From Methylococcaceae bacterium (GTDB lineage: Bacteria > Pseudomonadota > Gammaproteobacteria > Methylococcales > Methylomonadaceae), in the NCBI GenBank assembly GCA_947484105.1, contig CANKON010000121.1, positions 1 through 5,193 of the forward strand: a stretch of DNA of 5,193 nucleotides, written 5' to 3'. Both the position numbers and the translations under genes were made by a program. This document shows, piece by piece, positions 1-5,193 of this stretch; positions within the stretch are counted from its first letter, which is position 1, and each line of letters starts with the position of its first letter. The notes under the pieces were generated by a model. The model was not told where the DNA came from. It worked only from the letters and a program-made list of their open reading frames with translations, and did no database searches.

Positions 1-1470
1 ACCACACGCATTACAACCAATCGGCTTAAAAATCGAGATTTCGCCTTCAGGTTGAAAACGGCGTAAACGCATTTCATCAATCACTTCTTGTTGCGGTGAA
101 AACGGTTGTTTGCACGATTTGCAAAGTTGTCGAACCAGCCTTTGTGCCAAAATTCCATTCACTGTTGAAGTCAGCAGATATTCTTCTAAACCCATATCAA
201 GCAAACGTGTCACGCCACCCGCTGCGTCATTTGTGTGCAACGTTGATAAAACCAAATGCCCTGTCAATGCTGATTGCACCGCAATTCGAGCTGTTTCTAA
301 ATCACGCATTTCACCAATCATAATCACGTCAGGATCTTGGCGCACAATTGAACGTAATGCCACTGAAAACGTTAATCCAATTTGCGGTTTGGCTTGAATT
401 TGATTGATTCCATCCATTTGATATTCGACGGGATCTTCGACAGTGATAATTTTTCGAGCGGTCGTATTCAGTTGTTTTAACGCTGCATACATTGTGGTCG
501 ATTTGCCCGAACCTGTTGGTCCAGTGATAAGAATAATGCCGTGCGGTTGCGCGAGAATATCGAGAAATTGTTGTAATTGCCGCCCCGCAAAACCGAGTGC
601 CTCAAAATCTAAAACGGTGTTTTCTTTGTCGAGCAATCGAATTACCACACTTTCACCGTACATGGTCGGAATTGTCGAAACTCGCAAATCTAATTCTTTG
701 CCCAGCATTTGCACTTTAATTCGACCATCTTGTGGCAAACGTCGTTCGGCAATGTTGAGTTTTGCCATGATTTTAATTCGCGAAATTACTGCAGCCGTTG
801 ATTTAACTGGTGGAGCTTCAATGTCTTGCAACAGTCCATCGACCCGCAACCGCACTTTTAAACTTTGTTCAAACGGTTCGATATGAATATCCGACGCTTT
901 TATTTCGATAGCGCGTTGCATAATCGCATTCACCATTTTAATCACGGGGGCTTCGCTGGCTAAATCTTTCAAATGTGCCAAATCTTCTTCGCCTAATTCG
1001 TCAAAATTAAAATCGTCAGCAGATTCAGTTTTAGTTTGCCCTTGTTCATATTGCGCGGCAATAGCGGCATCGATTTCAGATAATACGCCGACTTGTGGAA
1101 CAATTATTTTTTGCGTCGCCAAACGTAGCGCATCCAAAACAAAATTATCTTCAGGGTCAAGCATCGAAACAGTTAGCGAGTTTTCATCCACACTTAAACC
1201 AATTAGATGATAATGCTTTAAAAAACGCAGTGGAATTTCGTCTGATAAAATTTTTTCTAAGGGGTATTCTTCGGGCGTAGTTTTAGAAAAATTGCCACTT
1301 TCGATAAAGGCAAGTGCAACGTCTAATTCTGAGCAAAGTCCTAATTTAATTAGCATGGAGGGTAGGCTTTCTGCGACAGCGGTTTTCTGCATTCGCTCTA
1401 CTTTTTTTAAATCAGACGGTGAAAGTTTGCCTTTATTTTGAAGAATGGAGAGGAAGAAGTTTTGCGACAC
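1..1470 (-). CDS. gspE: GspE-type type II secretion ATPase, 3' end cut by window edge
   Basis: This is the cytoplasmic hexameric ATPase that powers pseudopilus assembly in type II secretion. Reading the minus strand gives one open frame of 490 residues from GTG 1470 to base 1, still open. Visible parts in order: an N-terminal domain (about 1-150) of the T2SSE_N/MshEN kind; the APVIKMVNAIM...ASDIHIEP block (174-199); Walker A GPTGSGKST at 317-325 (Lys323); the Asp box VEDPVEY (344-350); Walker B ending IGEMRD (385-390); the His box TGHLVLSTLHTN (403-414); and the first zinc pair CKSC (450-453), with a second pair CNAC (486-489) at the very edge. The GTG is chosen because an in-frame TGA lies 9 bases upstream and AAGGTG sits 7 bases before it. 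GVTRL and LAQRLVRQLC after the His box resemble GspE/XcpR more than PilB. Family knowledge gives the role; the GspE versus PilB or MshE choice is inference, since no neighbouring secretion gene is visible. Confidence 0.88.
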   Translation of the reverse strand, partial: MSQNFFLSILQNKGKLSPSDLKKVERMQKTAVAESLPSMLIKLGLCSELDVALAFIESGNFSKTTPEEYPLEKILSDEIPLRFLKHYHLIGLSVDENSLTVSMLDPEDNFVLDALRLATQKIIVPQVGVLSEIDAAIAAQYEQGQTKTESADDFNFDELGEEDLAHLKDLASEAPVIKMVNAIMQRAIEIKASDIHIEPFEQSLKVRLRVDGLLQDIEAPPVKSTAAVISRIKIMAKLNIAERRLPQDGRIKVQMLGKELDLRVSTIPTMYGESVVIRLLDKENTVLDFEALGFAGRQLQQFLDILAQPHGIILITGPTGSGKSTTMYAALKQLNTTARKIITVEDPVEYQMDGINQIQAKPQIGLTFSVALRSIVRQDPDVIMIGEMRDLETARIAVQSALTGHLVLSTLHTNDAAGGVTRLLDMGLEEYLLTSTVNGILAQRLVRQLCKSCKQPFSPQQEVIDEMRLRRFQPEGEISIFKPIGCNACG

Positions 1471-1477
1471 GAGTTGT

Positions 1478-1483
1478 CACCTT
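1478..1483 (-). promoter_or_regulatory. Ribosome binding site of gspE
   Basis: AAGGTG on the minus strand lies 7 bases before GTG 1470. It supports that GTG as the start over the internal in-frame ATG about 27 codons later. Confidence 0.65.
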
Positions 1484-1492
1484 GATAGAAAT

Positions 1493-1522
1493 AAAAAAAG
1501 CCTTGTAAAAATACAAGGCTTT
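1493..1522 (-). terminator. Rho-independent terminator of the tRNA-Arg/tRNA-Asn unit
   Basis: A perfect 11-bp inverted repeat (plus-strand arms AAAGCCTTGTA at 1497-1507 and TACAAGGCTTT at 1512-1522) encloses a 4-base loop. On the minus strand the stem runs into seven T residues (1499-1493). It begins 8 bases after the CCA end of tRNA-Asn, so it most likely ends the tRNA transcript. The plus strand also has a T-rich tail (1524-1528), so it could act both ways, although no plus-strand gene leads into it. It lies 22 to 26 bases upstream of the gspE start codon. Confidence 0.85.
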
Positions 1523-1530
1523 CTTTTTAT

Positions 1531-1606
1531 TGGCTCCCCCGGACGGATTCGAACCGCCGACCCAATGATTAACAGTCATTTGCTCTACCGGCTGAGCTAC
1601 AGGGGA
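1531..1606 (-). tRNA. tRNA-Asn (anticodon GTT)
   Basis: The 76-base minus-strand sequence folds as a complete cloverleaf. The acceptor stem TCCCCTG/CGGGGGA has one G-T pair, and the D stem is GCTC/GAGC. The anticodon stem AATGA/TCATT holds loop CTGTTAA with anticodon GTT at 1573-1571. The T arm has loop TTCGAAT, the discriminator base is G, and CCA is encoded (1533-1531). It reads the Asn codons AAC and AAU. It follows tRNA-Arg by 16 bases and probably shares its transcript. If the organism lacks an asparaginyl-tRNA synthetase, this tRNA would be charged with Asp and amidated by GatCAB, whose C subunit is encoded just upstream; that link is inference. Confidence 0.97.
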
Positions 1607-1622
1607 ATAAACTTTTTGTGTT

Positions 1623-1699
1623 TGGTGCGCTTGGAGAGATTCGAACTCCCGACCGATCGGTTCGTAGCCGATTACTCTATCCAGCTGAGCTACAAGCGC
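1623..1699 (-). tRNA. tRNA-Arg (anticodon ACG)
   Basis: The 77-base minus-strand sequence forms a full cloverleaf: acceptor stem GCGCTTG/CAAGCGC, D stem GCTC/GAGT with one G-T pair, anticodon stem ATCGG/CCGAT, loop CTACGAA with ACG at 1665-1663, T loop TTCGAAT, discriminator A, and encoded CCA (1625-1623). In bacteria A34 of this tRNA is normally edited to inosine by TadA, so that it reads CGU, CGC and CGA. It is the first gene of a two-tRNA unit, just downstream of a strong promoter. Confidence 0.97.
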
Positions 1700-1820
1700 G
1701 TTGTTAAGCTGCTATTATTATTTTTAATCGAATTCTTGTCAAACGTTAATTTCAAATTTTCAACTTGTTACGATGCCTACAGAACACAAATAAAAATAAA
1801 ATCAAACAATTATGAACTAA
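1700..1820. other. Intergenic region between gatC and tRNA-Arg
   Basis: This 121-base, very AT-rich stretch holds the tRNA promoter (1714-1742). I see no convincing hairpin with a T tract after gatC, so gatC transcription may run on into the tRNA genes. I found no other gene here on either strand. Confidence 0.6.
1714..1742 (-). promoter_or_regulatory. Sigma70-type promoter of the tRNA-Arg/tRNA-Asn unit
   Basis: On the minus strand a perfect -35 box TTGACA (1742-1737) is followed after 17 bases by AATAAT (1719-1714), which matches the -10 consensus at five of six positions. Transcription would start near 1707, about 8 bases before the mature 5' end of tRNA-Arg. A near-consensus promoter with a very short leader is what a stable-RNA gene usually has. 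It lies about 80 bases past the gatC stop. Confidence 0.8.
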
Positions 1821-2105
1821 TTACTCAATCACTTTGGGTACTAAATACAAGCCATCTTCGGTTTGCGGTGCGATAGCTTGAAAATAATCACGCTGATTAA
1901 TTTCTGTGACAATATCTGCTCGCAATCTTTGCACTTGATCCATCGGATGCGCCATCGGCTTAATGTTTACAGTGTTTAATTCGCTCATTTGTGTCATTAA
2001 CGTTAAAATGCCATTCAAGTCGTCCGCATACATGTCTACATTTTGATCTTCAATTCCCAATCGCGCCAAATGGGCAATTTTTTTAACTTCCACTGCTGAT
2101 AACAT
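1821..2105 (-). CDS. gatC: Asp-tRNA(Asn)/Glu-tRNA(Gln) amidotransferase subunit C
   Basis: GatC is the small subunit of GatCAB, the cytoplasmic enzyme that converts Glu-tRNA(Gln) to Gln-tRNA(Gln) and/or Asp-tRNA(Asn) to Asn-tRNA(Asn). GatC wraps around and stabilises the GatA-GatB pair. The 94-residue product has the family layout: an N-terminal VKKIAHLARLGI helix, a central LNGILTLMTQMSELNT helix, the MAHPMD...LRADIV segment, and the C-terminal TEDGLYLVPKVIE tail that binds GatA. I start it at ATG 2105 because GGAG (2118-2115) sits 9 bases upstream and the product then opens like other GatC proteins. A GTG at 2120 would add five residues but overlaps that GGAG. gatC is usually the first gene of gatCAB. 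Here gatA and gatB do not follow; two tRNA genes do. It is transcribed divergently from mreB. Confidence 0.93.
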   Translation of the reverse strand: MLSAVEVKKIAHLARLGIEDQNVDMYADDLNGILTLMTQMSELNTVNIKPMAHPMDQVQRLRADIVTEINQRDYFQAIAPQTEDGLYLVPKVIE

Positions 2106-3277
<1,172 letters not shown>

Positions 3278-3372
3278 ATGTCAAATCAAAAGGTTTAAGG
3301 TCAAAGGTGCAACACGCTTTTTTTACTTTGAACCACTTACCCTGAATCTTTCATCTTAAACAGGCTTTCGTT
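3278..3372 (+). other. mreB-mreC intergenic leader with imperfect repeats
   Basis: The 95-base gap lies inside the operon. It contains two near-identical words, TCAAAAGGT (3286-3294) and TCAAAGGT (3301-3308). TCAAAG (3301-3306) can pair with CTTTGA (3326-3331), extended by two G-C pairs across one bulged base. A run of seven T residues (3318-3324) lies in the loop of that pairing, so it does not form a standard terminator. The stem is weak, and any role in setting mreC levels relative to mreB is inference. Confidence 0.3.
3361..3364 (+). promoter_or_regulatory. Putative ribosome binding site of mreC
   Basis: CAGG ends 8 bases before ATT 3373, a good distance for initiation there. No comparable purine-rich site is seen 5 to 10 bases before GTG 3409, the first standard start codon in the frame. 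This favours the longer mreC reading. Confidence 0.45.
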
Positions 3373-4245
3373 ATTAAACTCTTATTTGCAACTGGCTCAT
3401 CGATTAACGTGCGTTTGTTGATTGCAATTATTGCAGCAGTCGCTTTGTTGATTACCGAATACCGAAGTGAACGCTTAATGCCTGTTCGCGCTACGTTATC
3501 GATGCTCACTGACCCACTGAAATACCTCGTCGATTTGCCCATCAGTTTGTTTGAAAATGTTTCGACAATATTGACCAGTTACAATACGCTCAAAACTGAA
3601 AATACCGAATTGCGCCAAGAAAAGCTCATCAATAAAACACAATTACTCAAATTTGAAGCCCTCGAAAAAGAAAATATCCGTCTTCGTGCGTTACTGGAAA
3701 ATTCATTCAAACTCGGTGAACAGGTTCTAATTGCTGAATTGTTGTCAATCAATCTCGCACCGTATGAACATATTATGGTGGTGAATAAAGGCACTCGTTT
3801 TGGCGTTCATCAGCAACAACCTGTTTTAGATTCTAATGGCGTGGTTGGGCAAGTTTTTCGGGCATTACCTTTTACGTCTGAAATTATGTTAATTACTGAC
3901 CCCAATCATGCAATTCCCGTGCAGGTAAATCGAAATGGTTTGCTGACAATTGCAGTGGGAAGCGGCATTTCAAACCAACTTAATCTGCCCTATTTGCCTA
4001 ATAATGCTGATATTCAAGCAGGGGATTTACTGATTACGTCAGGATTGGGAGGCACATTTCCAGCGGGTTATCCTGTCGCAGTGGTCGATGATTTTCCACA
4101 AACCTCGAATAAATCGATTACCCACATTACAGCCACGCCCAAAGCAATGCTGGACCGCAATCGTGAATTATTGATTGTGTGGACAAATAACACGCCGATT
4201 CCATTGACCACACCAATTATTAAAACGCCTGCGTCGCATGAATAA
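3373..4245 (+). CDS. mreC: Rod shape-determining protein MreC, probable ATT start
   Basis: MreC is a bitopic inner-membrane protein that links MreB to the periplasmic wall-synthesis enzymes such as PBP2. From ATT 3373 it is 290 residues: a short cytoplasmic segment (KLLFATGSSINVR, 2-14), one membrane helix (about 15-31), a periplasmic coiled coil rich in Glu, Lys and Leu (about 60-112), and the paired beta-barrel domain (about 117-270) with the family motif GDLLITSGLGGTFPAGYP (217-234). The C-terminal tail is rich in Pro and Thr. The frame is open back to TGA 3343 and has no ATG, GTG or TTG before GTG 3409. Starting there would give 278 residues and lose the IKxLF...S(I/L)xVRLL segment that comes before the helix in many proteobacterial MreC proteins as I know them. 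That loss and the AGG 8 bases upstream favour ATT 3373. Gene identity is very secure; the start is less so. It overlaps mreD by 8 bases. Confidence 0.93.
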   Translation: MKLLFATGSSINVRLLIAIIAAVALLITEYRSERLMPVRATLSMLTDPLKYLVDLPISLFENVSTILTSYNTLKTENTELRQEKLINKTQLLKFEALEKENIRLRALLENSFKLGEQVLIAELLSINLAPYEHIMVVNKGTRFGVHQQQPVLDSNGVVGQVFRALPFTSEIMLITDPNHAIPVQVNRNGLLTIAVGSGISNQLNLPYLPNNADIQAGDLLITSGLGGTFPAGYPVAVVDDFPQTSNKSITHITATPKAMLDRNRELLIVWTNNTPIPLTTPIIKTPASHE

Positions 4246-4708
4246 CGAACACAATTGCGTCCGAATTTTCGTATCGCTCATCATTGCAATGTGTTTACGC
4301 ATTGCGCCATTACCCGAAAATTTGGCTTTATTAAATCCTGATTGGGTTTTATTGGTGTTGATTTATTGGAGTTTAGCAATTCCTGAACGTGTCGGGATTG
4401 GTCACGCTTGGTTTTTTGGAATTTTGACCGACGTGTTAATGGGGCGATTATTTGGACAATACGCGCTGTCGTATTCGTTGATTATTTATTTAGTGCTGAT
4501 TTGGCATCGACAATTGCGCCAATTTCCACTTACGCAACAAAGCGCGTTTGTGTTTGGTTGTTTATTGATTTCGCAATTGCTACTTTTTTGGTTTGAAAAT
4601 CTCAAAGCACCTGCCCAGTTACATGGCACATTTTGGTTGCCCGTTCTAAGCGGGACTGCAAGTTGGTTTATTGTTTATCACGTTATGCGGTTCGTTCGGC
4701 GTTTTTAA
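4238..4708 (+). CDS. mreD: Rod shape-determining protein MreD
   Basis: MreD is a small polytopic inner-membrane protein of the elongasome, working with MreC and MreB in rod-shape maintenance. The 156-residue product is almost wholly hydrophobic, with five or six likely membrane helices (about 8-22, 35-48, 55-68, 76-90, 102-119 and 131-150). It carries family features LRIAPLPENLALLNPDWVLL (20-39), AIPERVGIGHAW (47-58) and GILTDVLMGRLFGQYAL (61-77), and a basic C-terminal end RFVRRF. Length is normal for the gammaproteobacterial form. The ATG lies inside the last codons of mreC, in another frame. With no clear ribosome binding site, translation is probably coupled to mreC. No mrdA or rodA gene follows, although these often come next; the operon stops here against bioA. 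Confidence 0.96.
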   Translation: MNNEHNCVRIFVSLIIAMCLRIAPLPENLALLNPDWVLLVLIYWSLAIPERVGIGHAWFFGILTDVLMGRLFGQYALSYSLIIYLVLIWHRQLRQFPLTQQSAFVFGCLLISQLLLFWFENLKAPAQLHGTFWLPVLSGTASWFIVYHVMRFVRRF

Positions 4709-4715
4709 CGCCTTT
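4698..4715 (+). terminator. Possible short terminator at the end of mreBCD
   Basis: GGCGTT (4698-4703) and AACGCC (4707-4712) pair perfectly around a 3-base loop, followed by TTT, two other bases in between and further T residues. The hairpin includes the mreD stop codon TAA (4706-4708). The T tract is short, so efficiency is uncertain. On the opposite strand the stem has no T tract, so it would not serve bioA well. Its place between two converging genes supports a terminator role. Confidence 0.45.
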
Positions 4716-4719
4716 CAAT

Positions 4720-5193
4720 TTAACGTTTGGTGACTTCAATCAACGCCTGCCACGCAACGTCAAACATCAACGTTAATTCGTCAGATGTAATCACATACGG
4801 CGGCATAAAATACATCACATTTCCTAGCGGTCTTAACAAAACGCCTTTCGATAACGCATAACGATGAATTTGCAATCCTCGTCGTTCTTGCCACGGATAA
4901 GGTTCACGAGTCAGTTTATTTTTGACCAATTCAATGGCGAGAATCATGCCCGTTTGGCGCACCTCGGCAACATTTGGATGCGCCAAAAAGCGTTGTGATA
5001 ATGCCTTCATTTTTGCAACTAAAACTTGATTTTCGCCCAACACATTTTGGGTTTCGAAAATGTTCAACGTTGCCAATGCCGCACGACACGCCAACGCATT
5101 TCCTGTGTAACTGTGTGAATGCAAAAAAGCGGTTAATTTTGCATAATCATCGTAAAACGCGCTGTAAATTTCATTAGTCGTTAAAACCGCCGA
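4720..5193 (-). CDS. bioA: Adenosylmethionine-8-amino-7-oxononanoate aminotransferase (BioA), C-terminal part
   Basis: BioA is a PLP-dependent class III aminotransferase that makes 7,8-diaminononanoate from KAPA in biotin synthesis, usually with SAM as amino donor. The minus-strand frame is open from base 5193 to TAA at 4720 and gives the last 157 residues of what is normally a protein of about 430 to 450, so the start and the PLP lysine lie outside the window. Visible signatures are LTTNEIYSAFYDDY near the left end of the fragment, HSHSYTGNALACRAAL (the GNxLAC turn of the family), and GVLLRPLGNVMYFMPPYVIT near the C-terminus. The RPxG...YxMPPY pattern is typical of BioA and sets it apart from ornithine or GABA aminotransferases. 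The form with HSHSYTGN resembles BioA of the Bacillus-like branch more than that of E. coli (from memory). It converges on mreD with an 11-base gap. Confidence 0.9.
   Translation of the reverse strand, partial: SAVLTTNEIYSAFYDDYAKLTAFLHSHSYTGNALACRAALATLNIFETQNVLGENQVLVAKMKALSQRFLAHPNVAEVRQTGMILAIELVKNKLTREPYPWQERRGLQIHRYALSKGVLLRPLGNVMYFMPPYVITSDELTLMFDVAWQALIEVTKR

Noticed and set aside
443..886. A 147-codon plus-strand open frame, with shorter ones at 96-323, 110-397 and 1095-1280
   Set aside because: All are antisense to the continuous gspE frame, which carries every expected ATPase motif. Their translations are Cys- and Ser-rich shadow products with no ribosome binding sites seen.
1..1470. 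Type IV pilus ATPase PilB or PilT instead of GspE
   Set aside because: PilT is excluded by the N-terminal domain and the CxxC pairs. PilB is not fully excluded, but the GVTRL and GILAQRLVRQLC segments and the APVIKMVN...DIHIEP block match GspE better.
1445..1876. A 143-codon plus-strand open frame across the terminator and both tRNA genes
   Set aside because: It runs antisense through two perfect tRNA genes and into the 3' end of gatC, and its translation resembles no protein family I know. The tRNA cloverleafs explain the sequence.
3308..3324. A terminator between mreB and mreC at the T7 run
   Set aside because: The only stem directly before the T run is three base pairs (GTG/CAC), too weak for a terminator, and it would cut mreCD off from mreB.
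5122..5124. TTG 5124 as the start of a 134-residue protein
   Set aside because: The frame continues upstream to the window edge with clear BioA sequence (LTTNEIYSAFYDDY), so this TTG is an internal Leu codon.

Overview
The window reads as ordinary housekeeping chromosome from an AT-leaning bacterium, most likely a gammaproteobacterium. The reasons are an mreBCD cell-shape operon divergent from gatC, a type II secretion ATPase of the GspE class, and tRNA genes with encoded CCA ends. A Thiotrichales-like member of the class would fit, but that is a guess; the sequence alone does not fix the genus. I see no phage, transposon, CRISPR or defence genes, and nothing that amounts to a new multi-gene system.

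Left half, minus strand, in transcription order. gatC (2105 to 1821) encodes the small subunit of the tRNA-dependent amidotransferase. It is followed by a strong promoter (-35 at 1737-1742, -10 at 1714-1719), tRNA-Arg(ACG) and tRNA-Asn(GTT), and a perfect 11-bp terminator hairpin (1497-1522). A gspE-type ATPase then starts at GTG 1470 and runs off the left edge after 490 residues.

Right half, plus strand. mreB (2234-3277), mreC (3373-4245) and mreD (4238-4708) form the rod-shape operon. MreB is the actin-like filament, and MreC and MreD are the membrane partners that connect it to the lateral cell-wall synthesis machinery. mreC and mreD overlap by 8 bases. mreD ends in a small hairpin and meets, tail to tail, the 3' part of a bioA-like gene for biotin synthesis (4720-5193, minus strand), which runs off the right edge.

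Points worth a second look: mreC appears to start at a rare ATT codon; gatC lies apart from gatA/gatB and next to a tRNA-Asn gene, a possible substrate of the enzyme it belongs to; and a terminator lies only 26 bases upstream of the gspE start, so the origin of the gspE transcript is unclear. No stretch over about 130 bases lacks a gene.
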